The position numbers were made by a program, and so were the translations under genes. 64,000 bases of DNA from Shewanella pneumatophori (GTDB taxonomy: Bacteria > Pseudomonadota > Gammaproteobacteria > Enterobacterales > Shewanellaceae), in assembly GCF_023283895.1 (NCBI RefSeq), contig NZ_JAKILB010000016.1, forward strand, positions 1 through 64,000, in the 5' to 3' direction. Below the pieces are notes generated by a model, which worked only from the letters and a program-made list of their open reading frames with translations, searched no databases and was not told the origin of the DNA. Positions within the stretch are counted from its first letter, which is position 1. Each line of letters opens with the position of its first letter. Shown one piece after another: positions 8,968-16,879 of this stretch.

Positions 8968-10470
8968 ATGCAAACAAGACGTTCATTTCTAAAATTCGGA
9001 GCTGGTGCAGCAGCAGTTGGTGCTTTTGCCCCTCTTACAGTCAATGCGCAATCATCAAACATAAAATGGGATGAAAGCCATGAAGTCGTTATCGTTGGAT
9101 CTGGCTTTGCTGGCCTTGCAGCCGCAGTTGAAGCAGGCAAACTTGGTGCTAAAGATATTGTGGTTTTTGAAAAGTTAGGTGTGTACGGCGGCAACTCGAC
9201 TCTAAATGCGGGTCAAGCCTGCTTTGCCGATACAGATTTACAACGCAAGCTCGGTATCAAAGACAGTGCTGAACTTATGGTAAAAGATCAACTTGCCTCC
9301 GGCCGAGGCTATGCTAGCGAAGAACTACTACGTCATAGCGCAGAACTCGGACCATATGTTTACCAACTAACTAAAGATTGTGGTTGTGTATATCGCGACC
9401 ATATCATCAATACTGGTGGTACAAGCGCTACACGCAGTCACCAAGTGGTTGAACGCAGTGGCGCAGGCTTTATCCGACCTATGCTAAAAACAGCTCGTAG
9501 CTACGGCGTCAAAACTAAAACTCGCCACAAATTTGAAGGCTTGATTACCGCTGATGACGGCACGGTATTAGGGATTAAAGTACGTAAAGGCTATCACACA
9601 GATCATGAAGACTCAGGCAAACTAATTAATGTTAGAGCCGAAAAAGGTGTGCTTATCGCAACGGGCGGTTTCGCGGCAAACGTAGCATTCCGTCAAGCAC
9701 TTGATCCAACACTGGGTGATGAAGTAGGCCACACTAATGCTCGTGGTGCTACTGGTGATGGACTTATTGCCATGCTAGCTGAAGGTGCAATGCCAATTCA
9801 CTTAAGCTTTATTCAGTCTGGCCCTTGGGCGTCGCCTGATGAAGGCGGCTTTGGTTACGGCGCAGGTTTCTCTTTATACAACTTCCCGCACTCAATCGCT
9901 ATTGACCGCAATACTGGCATGCGTTTTATGAATGAAACAGCAGACCGTAAGCATCGCGCAGATCTTGAGATCCAGCGTCGCGACAAAGATGGCAAGCCTA
10001 ATCCGGCTCTACTTATTGCGCCTAAGCATGAAGCACAAAAAGACCCTTCAATGGAAAACGTACTTAAATACAACGTTGCCTGGGAATTCGATAGTGTTGA
10101 AGCAATCGCCAAACATTTTGACTTACCACTTAAGCCGCTTAAACAGCAAATTGAAGATTGGAATAAATACGTAAAAGCTGGCGATGATCCTCAATTTGGC
10201 AAGCGCATGGATATGAGTACAGGGATCTATATGACAGCGCCATTTATTGTGCAGCGATTATGGCCAAAGGTGCACTACTGCCAAGGCGGTATTCAAATCA
10301 ACACCAAAGCTCAAGTAATTGCAGCCAAAAATGGTAAACCAATTCCTAATTTATATGCAGCAGGTGAAGTATCGGGTGGTGTGCATGGTGTAAGCCGACT
10401 TGGTGGTTGCTCTACCCCAGACTGCATGGCATTTGGTGTAACAGCAGCACGTTCGATGATGAAAGCATAA
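8968..10470 (+). CDS. Tat-exported flavoprotein reductase, flavocytochrome-c family (copy 1)
   Basis: This 500-residue protein has a Tat signal (RRSFLKF, predicted cut after Ala27) and the FAD site GSGFAG (44-49) of the fumarate-reductase/flavocytochrome-c flavoprotein family. It lacks fused haems; these are on the next gene, as in methacrylate-reductase-like systems. Residues matching the catalytic acid Arg (MNETADR), the substrate His (KVHYCQGG) and the late Arg (SRLGG) of fumarate reductase are present. The HPT block that holds one fumarate carboxylate is replaced by IQSGPWASPDEGG. A periplasmic reductase of an unsaturated acid other than fumarate is likely. GGAGA lies 7 nt before the ATG. 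The substrate is unproven. Confidence 0.85.
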   Translation: MQTRRSFLKFGAGAAAVGAFAPLTVNAQSSNIKWDESHEVVIVGSGFAGLAAAVEAGKLGAKDIVVFEKLGVYGGNSTLNAGQACFADTDLQRKLGIKDSAELMVKDQLASGRGYASEELLRHSAELGPYVYQLTKDCGCVYRDHIINTGGTSATRSHQVVERSGAGFIRPMLKTARSYGVKTKTRHKFEGLITADDGTVLGIKVRKGYHTDHEDSGKLINVRAEKGVLIATGGFAANVAFRQALDPTLGDEVGHTNARGATGDGLIAMLAEGAMPIHLSFIQSGPWASPDEGGFGYGAGFSLYNFPHSIAIDRNTGMRFMNETADRKHRADLEIQRRDKDGKPNPALLIAPKHEAQKDPSMENVLKYNVAWEFDSVEAIAKHFDLPLKPLKQQIEDWNKYVKAGDDPQFGKRMDMSTGIYMTAPFIVQRLWPKVHYCQGGIQINTKAQVIAAKNGKPIPNLYAAGEVSGGVHGVSRLGGCSTPDCMAFGVTAARSMMKA

Positions 10471-10480
10471 GGATACCGAC

Positions 10481-10831
10481 ATGAAACCAATGACAACTTT
10501 ACTTGTGCTGGTATTTAGCAGCGTTATCGCCCTTTCAGCTCAAGCAAGAGATAAACGTGACTATCACGAAGCCCTATATGAAGAAGGCTGTAAATCTTGC
10601 CATGACCAAGGGTTAAAAAACTACCCTTCTGATGAGTCTTGCTTACAGTGCCACGATATGGGCGACCTAGCGGAGCAAACTAAACGCGAAGGTCATGAAG
10701 CGAAGCAAAATCCACATGACAGTATGCACTACGGCCAAGAAGCACCGTGTATGGAATGCCACGGCGAACATACTGAGAAACAAGCCATTTGTATGGATTG
10801 CCACAACTTTGAATATCCAAAGTTTAAGTAA
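10481..10831 (+). CDS. Periplasmic tetraheme cytochrome c (partner of reductase 1)
   Basis: This 116-residue protein has a Sec signal peptide (cut after AQA, about residue 22) and exactly four CxxCH haem sites: CKSCH, CLQCH, CMECH and CMDCH. It resembles the N-terminal tetraheme domain of Shewanella flavocytochrome c, here split off as a separate subunit. It starts 10 nt after the flavoprotein stop codon with AAGGA in front, so the two form one operon. It probably takes electrons from the menaquinol oxidase CymA or a similar donor and passes them to the flavoprotein; the donor is inferred. Confidence 0.88.
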   Translation: MKPMTTLLVLVFSSVIALSAQARDKRDYHEALYEEGCKSCHDQGLKNYPSDESCLQCHDMGDLAEQTKREGHEAKQNPHDSMHYGQEAPCMECHGEHTEKQAICMDCHNFEYPKFK

Positions 10832-10853
10832 GGCTTGATATAACAGATAGCGC

Positions 10854-10883
10854 AACAAGCCCAGAACTAATTTTGGGCTTGTT
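10854..10883 (+). terminator. Hairpin after tetraheme cytochrome 1
   Basis: A perfect 10-bp stem AACAAGCCCA / TGGGCTTGTT with a 10-nt loop lies 22 nt after the cytochrome stop codon, between convergent genes. There is only a weak T-run, so efficiency is uncertain. Confidence 0.6.
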
Positions 10884-10921
10884 GATATTAAAGAAATTAA
10901 AATTTGAGCTAAAAACTTGCT

Positions 10922-11695
10922 TTAGCGTAAGCAAGTACTATTCGTATCAACACCTGTACATGCCAAGGCACTGCATGCGCTGCAGCTCATATGGTCACGG
11001 TAGTGTTTATCAAAAAAGCTTGAGCTTCTTTCTTCTAATGATTCAAACAACTCTGGAGTAATTGGTTTAACCCACTTGTACTGCGCCATTAATCTAGCCA
11101 AATGTCGGTAACAGGTCTCGCGACGGTTGGATAAATATTCAGGTGCAATCAGCTGACTTTCAAACTGGGTCAATGAACCGGTTAAGTAAAAGGTAATGCC
11201 TTGAACCAGCTCTTTAACTTGCAGCGGTGTGGCATCTAATTCCCCTCTTGCTACAGCCTCATTTAGTGATTCAGTAAACCAGCCCCAAAACGCATTGATA
11301 CGCTTTTTAAAGCGTTCGACTTTTTCGTCACTCGCTAGCTGCCAAACCATAGTATTTACCGATACTGAACGTAGAGTAAAAAAGCTTTTACTGCGTTTAA
11401 TCGTTTCAAATGTAAACAAAATGGGTAAGAGCACTTTTTCTTGCGCAGTTAAATCCGGATATTTGTTAATAAATATCGGCAAGTGATTAGAAGTGGCGCT
11501 GCGTAAAAACAAGCACACAAGTACATCTTCTTTGCGTTCGAAAAATTTGTATAACGTACCGGTAGAACAGCCCACTTCTTTTGCCAATTGAGAGAACTTG
11601 AACGACACAATACCCTGCGACTCAATAAGCTGCTCAGCCGCATCAAGTATTTGATTGCAGCGCATCATAGGCAGTGCATCAGTGGGACATTTCAT
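10922..11695 (-). CDS. TetR-family regulator with cysteine-rich tail (copy 2)
   Basis: This 257-residue paralogue of the regulator at 8017-8778 aligns over the whole length: MKCP at the start, the HTH VSFKFSQLAKEVGCSTGTLYKFF, and a closing cysteine cluster CSACSALACTG. It is divergent from the second flavoprotein gene across a 340-nt gap. I infer that it controls that operon and perhaps the cupin gene. The conserved cysteines at both termini of both copies suggest metal binding or thiol sensing. The effector is unknown. Confidence 0.82.
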   Translation of the reverse strand: MKCPTDALPMMRCNQILDAAEQLIESQGIVSFKFSQLAKEVGCSTGTLYKFFERKEDVLVCLFLRSATSNHLPIFINKYPDLTAQEKVLLPILFTFETIKRSKSFFTLRSVSVNTMVWQLASDEKVERFKKRINAFWGWFTESLNEAVARGELDATPLQVKELVQGITFYLTGSLTQFESQLIAPEYLSNRRETCYRHLARLMAQYKWVKPITPELFESLEERSSSFFDKHYRDHMSCSACSALACTGVDTNSTCLR

Positions 11696-12035
11696 TTATA
11701 ACAACCTGTATTTCTAATTAGCGCAATTATGCGCTTTTAACAATTACAGATTATAGATAGCTCTTTCCTAATCGGGATTCACTTCACGCTAATCCTACTT
11801 TATTGGTAGCCTTTGTGAATTACGTCATATAAACATTACAGCAATAACTTGTAACTCTATTCTGAATCCATTCACATTTTCGAGAGACGTGCTCTGCCCA
11901 TCATTAACAGAGAAAATTTATTCGAGATGTGACTCACGAATAAATTTGTCACTGAAAAAATGCCGTGACTTAGTTCACCTTTAGCAACCGAACTTGCGTT
12001 TACATTTACCTCATTCCCATTCTGAGGATTACAAA
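11696..12035. other. Divergent control region between TetR 2 and reductase 2
   Basis: No gene is seen in these 340 nt. They hold a wide GTGAC (11929-11933)...GTCAC (11948-11952) inverted repeat, a TCACGAATAA box and a CRP-like site, the last two being listed separately. AGGA (12025-12028) is the ribosome site of the flavoprotein start at 12036. Confidence 0.5.
11921..11989 (+). promoter_or_regulatory. Promoter module shared with the cupin gene, with CRP-like site
   Basis: This 69-nt segment aligns without gaps to 16726-16794 upstream of the cupin gene, with about 43 identical positions by hand count. The identical core is TCACGAATAA (11934-11943). Exactly 31 nt after the start of the core is GTGA-CTTAGT-TCAC (11965-11978), which matches the CRP core GTGA-N6-TCAC. 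In Shewanella, CRP switches on anaerobic reductases, so this fits an anaerobically induced operon. Binding is inferred. Confidence 0.6.
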
Positions 12036-13559
12036 ATGCAAGGTAGAAGAAATTTTTTAAAATTGAGTGCTGGTGCTGCTGTTGGTAGCTTAGCGGCAAC
12101 ATTACCAGGTACCGTTCAGGCTAAAACCTGTGGTGAAATCAACTGGGACGAAAGCGCTGACGTTATTGTTGTTGGCTCTGGTTTTGCGGGTCTTTCAGCG
12201 GCAGTGAATGCTAAGCGTCAAGGCCTAGGTTCAGTACTTGTTTTAGAAAAAATGCAAGTGATTGGTGGTAACTCTGCAATCAACGGTGGTTGGTTAGCTA
12301 TCCCTAAAAACCCAATCCAGCTTGCACAAGGCGTTAATGACGACTCTCCAGAAGAGCTAGTTAAAGACCAAATTATTTCTGGCCGTGGCATGCAAAACGA
12401 AGCTGCCTTGCGCGTTATCGCTAACCGTTCTTTAGATGCATACGATCTTTGTATCGATACCGGCGTTAAATTCCGTGATGGTTTTAACATCCAAGTAGGT
12501 GGCCACAATAAAGCGCGTGCAATCCGCACCCAACACGGTACGGGTGGTGATATTACCACCAAGCTTTATGAAGCAGGCGTTAAAGCTGGCGTTGATCACC
12601 GTCTACAGCACTACATCGAAGATTTCATTATGGACGGCCAAAAAATTATTGGTGTTAAAGTCCGTAAAAACTACCGCTTCCCAGATCTAACTACTGGTAG
12701 CACTATTTTCATTAAAGCTAACAAAGCAGTCGTACTCGCGAACGGTGGTTTTGCTCGTAACATGGCACTACGTGAAGCGGTTGATCCATCTTTAGATCCA
12801 ACACTAGATTGCACTAACGCACTAGGCGCAACTGGTGAAGTGACGCTAACAGCAATGGCACACGGCGCACTACCTGTGCACATGAACCTAATCCAAACTG
12901 GCCACTGGGGATCTCCAGATGAAGGTGGATTCGGTTGGTCAAACGCACTGCTATCTATCGGCTGGCACCAAGGTGTAGCAATCAGCGTCCTAAACGGTAA
13001 ACGTTTTATGGACGAGCGTGCTGACCGTAAGACTTGTTCTGAAGCCATTATGAAAAACCGTAATGCTGATGGCAGCCCTGCTTACCCAGTGGTGTTTTTC
13101 AACTACAACAACTACGCCAAAGATGACCGTGTTGTGCGCGCACTGCGTGACGAAATGGCTTGGAAAGTTGATTCATTAGATGAAATCGCAGCTAAGTTCG
13201 ATATCCCTGCAGCAGAACTGAAGCGCAGCGTAACTGAATACAACAAGCACGTTAAAGACCGCAAAGATCCGCTATTTAACCGCAAAATGGATACCGCTGA
13301 AGAACTAACAGGTCCATTTGTTGTGTCGCGTATTTGGCCAAAAGTGCATTACTGCATGGGCGGTCTAAAAACTGACTTAGGCGCTCGTGTTATCGACGGC
13401 CGTTCAATGGCGCCAATTAAGAACCTATACGCTATCGGTGAAGTTACCGGCGGTATCCACGGTGAAGCCCGTTTGAGCTCAACCTCATGCCTAGAATGTC
13501 TAGTAATGGGCATCATAGTGTCAGAAACCATCAAAGCAGACATTCAAGGAGCCGTGTAA
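12036..13559 (+). CDS. Tat-exported flavoprotein reductase, flavocytochrome-c family (copy 2)
   Basis: This 507-residue paralogue of reductase 1 has a Tat signal (RRNFLKL, cut near VQA), FAD site GSGFAG and no haem motifs. The catalytic-acid Arg region (MDERADRK) and the substrate His (KVHYCMGG) are kept, but the C-terminal site reads ARLSSTSCLEC instead of SRLGGCSTPDC, and the fumarate HPT block is again replaced (IQTGHWGSPDEGG). The two copies probably reduce related but different unsaturated acids. The ATG at 12036 has AGGA 7 nt upstream; an in-frame start at 11994 has no such support. The stop codon overlaps the cytochrome start by one base. Confidence 0.85.
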   Translation: MQGRRNFLKLSAGAAVGSLAATLPGTVQAKTCGEINWDESADVIVVGSGFAGLSAAVNAKRQGLGSVLVLEKMQVIGGNSAINGGWLAIPKNPIQLAQGVNDDSPEELVKDQIISGRGMQNEAALRVIANRSLDAYDLCIDTGVKFRDGFNIQVGGHNKARAIRTQHGTGGDITTKLYEAGVKAGVDHRLQHYIEDFIMDGQKIIGVKVRKNYRFPDLTTGSTIFIKANKAVVLANGGFARNMALREAVDPSLDPTLDCTNALGATGEVTLTAMAHGALPVHMNLIQTGHWGSPDEGGFGWSNALLSIGWHQGVAISVLNGKRFMDERADRKTCSEAIMKNRNADGSPAYPVVFFNYNNYAKDDRVVRALRDEMAWKVDSLDEIAAKFDIPAAELKRSVTEYNKHVKDRKDPLFNRKMDTAEELTGPFVVSRIWPKVHYCMGGLKTDLGARVIDGRSMAPIKNLYAIGEVTGGIHGEARLSSTSCLECLVMGIIVSETIKADIQGAV

Positions 13560-13927
13560 TGAACAAGTTATTACTGAGCATACTACTTAGCCTTTCAGTA
13601 TCTGGCAGCGTTATGGCTGGCGATCTAGTGAAGATGAAAGGTAAAACTGAAGGTCGCGTAAACCACGAGTTTATCTACCAAGATGGCTGCCAAACATGCC
13701 ACCAAGGCTCAGGTAAGAAAAACACTACCGATGCTGCATGTGTTGAATGTCATGGCGATATCAACAGTATTCCTGTGGATGAAAGCAAACTGGCGATTCC
13801 AGAAGCACACCCTCATAAATCATTACATTACAACCAAGGTGCAAGCTGCTTAGCGTGTCACGCAGAGCACGAGAAGAAAGCACCGCTTTGTACAGAGTGT
13901 CACCGTACTTGGTTTGAAGAGATGTAA
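13559..13927 (+). CDS. Periplasmic tetraheme cytochrome c (partner of reductase 2)
   Basis: This 122-residue protein has a Sec signal (cut near VMA, residue 20) and four CxxCH sites: CQTCH, CVECH, CLACH and CTECH. The start ATG overlaps the TAA of the flavoprotein (TAATG), and AAGGA lies 8 nt upstream, which shows translational coupling. It is the paralogue of the cytochrome at 10481 and likely delivers electrons to the adjacent flavoprotein in the periplasm. A porin gene follows 48 nt later and may be in the same transcript. Confidence 0.9.
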   Translation: MNKLLLSILLSLSVSGSVMAGDLVKMKGKTEGRVNHEFIYQDGCQTCHQGSGKKNTTDAACVECHGDINSIPVDESKLAIPEAHPHKSLHYNQGASCLACHAEHEKKAPLCTECHRTWFEEM

Positions 13928-13975
13928 TTTTGACTGATTAATTTAAAAAACCTAAAAAAGTAATAGGGAATGATG

Positions 13976-15112
13976 ATGAAAAAAACCACTAAGTTTATGT
14001 TGTCGATGGTGGCTACAGCAATCGCACTTTCAGGTACTGCTCATGCGGCAGAACAAACTGAAGATGGTATCAAACTAGGCGGCGCAGTGCGTGTTAACTA
14101 CGCTTACCGTGACTATGACCAAGTTAACAAAGATAAAGGCGGTGACTTTTACTTTGATATGGCAGCAATCAAGTTCGATGGTAAGCATGGCGACTGGGGC
14201 TTATCAGCAGAATACCGTTTCACGTCTGGCACTGACTACATCAAGTACGGTTATGCCTACTATGATGTAAACCCTGACTGGCAGCTGCAACTTGGTATCA
14301 ATAAGGTGCCTTTTGGTAACCGCGACTTCATCTCAAACAGCTACTGGTTTGGCATTCCTTATTACTTAGGTTTTGAAGATGATCATGATACAGGTATTAA
14401 AGCTGTTTACGAAAAAAATGGCTGGCACACCGACCTAGCATTCTATAAGAGTGCTGAGTACGGACCGTCTGAAAACAAGCGTTATTCGACAGATATCTAC
14501 AGTGGCAAGATTGAAGCCAGTGGGATCACTTACTATAACGAAGAGACTAACCAGTTCAACCTGCGCCAAACTTACACTGCCGAGCATGAAGGCGGTCAAA
14601 CAACCTTTGGGGGCTCAGTTCAGTATGGCCAGATCTATAACAGCAATACGGGTAATAACGGCGATCGTTACGCCGTAGCATTGCACTTAGACAGCAGCTA
14701 CAACGGTTGGAATCTACAGTTGCAGGCAATGCAGTACGAATACGATGCAGCTGATGCTGTGGATGCCAACAAAATTGCAGTATCGGTTGTGAGCTGGCAG
14801 TACGAAATTGCCTCAAAAGGTCAGGCATATAACCTAAACCTAGCGAAAACAATTCCTACGGATTGGGGCAGTGTTAAGTGCTACAACGACTTCGGCTTAA
14901 TGACGCCTGATGTTGATGATGCTAGTTACGACAATAGCTTACAAAACGTAACCGGTTGTGCGATCTCAGCAGGCCCGACTTACACCATGGTCGACTTTGT
15001 TATGGGTAAGAACATGACCTTCTCTACCGCTAACAATGATCATGTTGGTCTACCTGAAATGGGTGACAGTTGGGATAAACGCATAAACATTAACTTCGGA
15101 TACTACTTCTAA
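13976..15112 (+). CDS. Outer-membrane porin, 16-strand type
   Basis: This 378-residue protein has a signal peptide (cut after AHA, about residue 25) and alternating amphipathic strands through to a C-terminal FGYYF, which is the usual outer-membrane assembly signal ending in Phe. The first strand GIKLGGAVRVNYAYRDY and the block QLQLGINKVPFGNRDF resemble OprO/OprP-like and carboxylate porins. Of three consecutive ATGs I prefer 13976, because AGGG (13965-13968) lies 7 nt before it. It lies 48 nt behind the reductase 2 operon, which suggests uptake of that system's organic substrate. Substrate is inferred. Confidence 0.75.
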   Translation: MKKTTKFMLSMVATAIALSGTAHAAEQTEDGIKLGGAVRVNYAYRDYDQVNKDKGGDFYFDMAAIKFDGKHGDWGLSAEYRFTSGTDYIKYGYAYYDVNPDWQLQLGINKVPFGNRDFISNSYWFGIPYYLGFEDDHDTGIKAVYEKNGWHTDLAFYKSAEYGPSENKRYSTDIYSGKIEASGITYYNEETNQFNLRQTYTAEHEGGQTTFGGSVQYGQIYNSNTGNNGDRYAVALHLDSSYNGWNLQLQAMQYEYDAADAVDANKIAVSVVSWQYEIASKGQAYNLNLAKTIPTDWGSVKCYNDFGLMTPDVDDASYDNSLQNVTGCAISAGPTYTMVDFVMGKNMTFSTANNDHVGLPEMGDSWDKRININFGYYF

Positions 15113-15146
15113 TAACTGCCGAACTTTCAGTTATTAGGTTACGGCT

Positions 15147-15188
15147 AGCAAATGTTTCGCGCACAGGAACACGCAACAAACATTTGCT
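15147..15188. repeat. 11-bp inverted repeat between two porin genes
   Basis: AGCAAATGTTT (15147-15157) is matched perfectly by AAACATTTGCT (15178-15188) around a 20-nt spacer. There is no T-run, so it is not a usual terminator; an operator or an mRNA structure separating the two porin genes is possible. Confidence 0.45.
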
Positions 15189-15218
15189 GATGTAACAAAG
15201 TTAACCAGCGTTATCGAC

Positions 15219-15249
15219 ACAAGCGAAGCTGCTCTCACTTCGCTTTTGT
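15219..15249 (+). terminator. Terminator-like hairpin after porin 1
   Basis: ACAAGCGAAG pairs with CTTCGCTTTTGT around a 9-nt loop and is followed by a short T-rich stretch. It is the first of two hairpins between the porin genes. Confidence 0.6.
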
Positions 15250-15324
15250 TATCCCTGCACACTCTAGGTTCTAGCAAATATTGTTCTGGTAATTCATCCC
15301 TACCAACAAATACCTTGATGGACC

Positions 15325-15360
15325 AAGCCCTTTTATACCTTACGTATTTGGGCTTTTTTT
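15325..15360 (+). terminator. Terminator-like hairpin before DcaP-like gene
   Basis: AAGCCC (15325-15330) pairs with GGGCTT (15350-15355), followed by TTTTT. It lies 26 nt before the next start codon, so it could also act as an attenuator of the DcaP-like gene. Confidence 0.55.
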
Positions 15361-15385
15361 GTCCCTTTCCGAATAAGAAGAAACA

Positions 15386-16459
15386 ATGAAATCGATAACT
15401 AAAGCCTCTATTTGTATTTGTTTAATCGCTAGCTGTTCACAATCAACAATGGCCACTGAATATCACTTTGGCGGATTCATTAAAGCCAATGCACGCTATG
15501 TTGATGGCGATATAGCCTTCCAAGACAGTTGGACCGGTGGCGGCAGTATTACTGAATCAGCCAAGCGTACCCAATTTAGTGCAGCCGAAAGCCGCTTAAA
15601 TGTCGGAATTACTCACGGTGATGTCAGCGGTTTTGCCGAAATCGACTTCTCTGGTTCGTCACAAGGTAATGCGGTGTTCTCAAACTCATACAGCCCGCGC
15701 TTACGCCACGCTTATATTAGCTATGAAGGCTTAACTGCCGGTCAAACATGGTCAACCATGGTTAATACCAGTACCTTTGCTGAAACCGCAGATCTAGGCG
15801 TGCCCCTAGCCGGCCAAACAATGGTACGGCAAACATTGGTGCGCTACAGCACCGACAGCTGGCAGTTTGCTTTAGAAAACCCATACACCTATGGCACTAA
15901 AGCTGGCAGCACGGTCACAGACAAGAAATGGGTTGATACCAGTAATGATTATGTACCTGATGCCGTCATTCGCTTCGATAAAAAAGGCGATTGGGGTAAC
16001 GTATCAGTATCTAGCCTATTACGTTATTTAGACCCGCAAGATACCGCGCAATTTGGTGCAGGCGTATCCATTGCAGCAAAATTAAATACTATCGGCAAAG
16101 ACGATCTAAGACTGCAATTACATTACGGTAATTTAGGCCGCTATGTAGGTACCGATGCTGCTAGAGACATGATCAATGGCGAGATAGAAACCACCACATC
16201 GGCAATGTTTGCCTACCGCCACTTTTGGACTGAGCGCACTCGCTCTAGCCTATTTTATGGGGTGACTATGACAGACATTGAGCAAACAGATCGTTTCCAT
16301 GCAGGGGTTAATTTATTCACTAACTTAACCCCTGTACTAGCACTCGGTTTTGAACTGGGCCGTTATCAAATTGATGATGGGCAAAGCCCATACTCAGGTG
16401 AACCTGCCCCCCAAGGCGCCTCAAACTACGCCCAGCTTAGTCTACAGTTTTATATTTAA
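15386..16459 (+). CDS. DcaP-like outer-membrane porin
   Basis: This 357-residue protein has a signal peptide (about 1-23) and features of the DcaP-like family: FGGFIKANARYVDGD, RTQFSAAESRLNVGI, LRHAYISYEGLTAGQTWSTM and a C-terminal LSLQFYI strand. DcaP proteins of Acinetobacter are trimeric channels for dicarboxylic and other organic acids. Placed between the reductase operons and the periplasmic cupin, it most likely brings in their substrate. Ribosome site AAGAAGAA is weak. Its own terminator follows at 16522. Confidence 0.8.
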   Translation: MKSITKASICICLIASCSQSTMATEYHFGGFIKANARYVDGDIAFQDSWTGGGSITESAKRTQFSAAESRLNVGITHGDVSGFAEIDFSGSSQGNAVFSNSYSPRLRHAYISYEGLTAGQTWSTMVNTSTFAETADLGVPLAGQTMVRQTLVRYSTDSWQFALENPYTYGTKAGSTVTDKKWVDTSNDYVPDAVIRFDKKGDWGNVSVSSLLRYLDPQDTAQFGAGVSIAAKLNTIGKDDLRLQLHYGNLGRYVGTDAARDMINGEIETTTSAMFAYRHFWTERTRSSLFYGVTMTDIEQTDRFHAGVNLFTNLTPVLALGFELGRYQIDDGQSPYSGEPAPQGASNYAQLSLQFYI

Positions 16460-16521
16460 TGGTAGCTAATAGAGTATTCATCAACTCTAAGCCCTGCAAA
16501 ACTTACTGCCTTTAAATAGTC

Positions 16522-16553
16522 AAAAAGCCTGCTTTATAAAGCAGGCTTTTTTT
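16522..16553 (+). terminator. Intrinsic terminator of the DcaP-like gene
   Basis: The near-perfect palindrome AAAAAGCCTGCTT-tat-AAAGCAGGCTTTTTTT with a long T-run is a strong intrinsic terminator 62 nt after the stop codon. Confidence 0.88.
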
Positions 16554-16879
16554 CAAACTCACGTAATTAAAAATCGTAATTAAACATCCTAACTAAACCA
16601 CCTAATTTGCCAAATACTGAAACAAATTCATCTGTCGCTAATACAAATAAACCGGCTCTGTTGTCACTTTAAATAACAGCCGCAATTTAAAAACGTGTGC
16701 TCTATCACTACCGAAAAAAAGATTATTCGCGACTAGGTTCACGAATAATTTTGCTGCTAAAAACGCTGCGTGATCCAATTCAACTTTACAGCCTAATTAT
16801 CACTTTATTGTTAGTTCAAGCCCGTTAAAACGAGCACAATATCGCAGCTTTAGCTGCACCAGCTAAAAATAGGATAAGA
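16554..16879. other. Control region upstream of the cupin gene
   Basis: No gene is visible. Its main content is the promoter module listed at 16726-16794. AGGA (16871-16874) is the cupin ribosome site. Confidence 0.5.
16726..16794 (+). promoter_or_regulatory. Promoter module shared with reductase 2, with CRP-like site
   Basis: The segment is colinear with 11921-11989: TCACGAATAA at 16739-16748 and, again 31 nt downstream, GTGA-TCCAAT-TCAA (16770-16783), one base off the CRP core. This ties the cupin gene to the same control as the second flavoprotein/cytochrome operon. An additional unnamed regulator may bind TCACGAATAA. Confidence 0.55.

Noticed and set aside
8968..10470. Calling the flavoproteins fumarate reductase or urocanate reductase
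   Set aside because: The fumarate HPT pocket is missing and no fused tetraheme domain is present; there is no evidence for a specific substrate.
12218..12562. 114-codon minus-strand frame inside reductase 2
   Set aside because: It is antisense to the conserved FAD-binding region and has no ribosome site; codon bias follows the plus-strand gene.
14556..14852. 98-codon minus-strand frame inside porin 1
   Set aside because: It is antisense to a clear barrel gene, with no start signal or domain.
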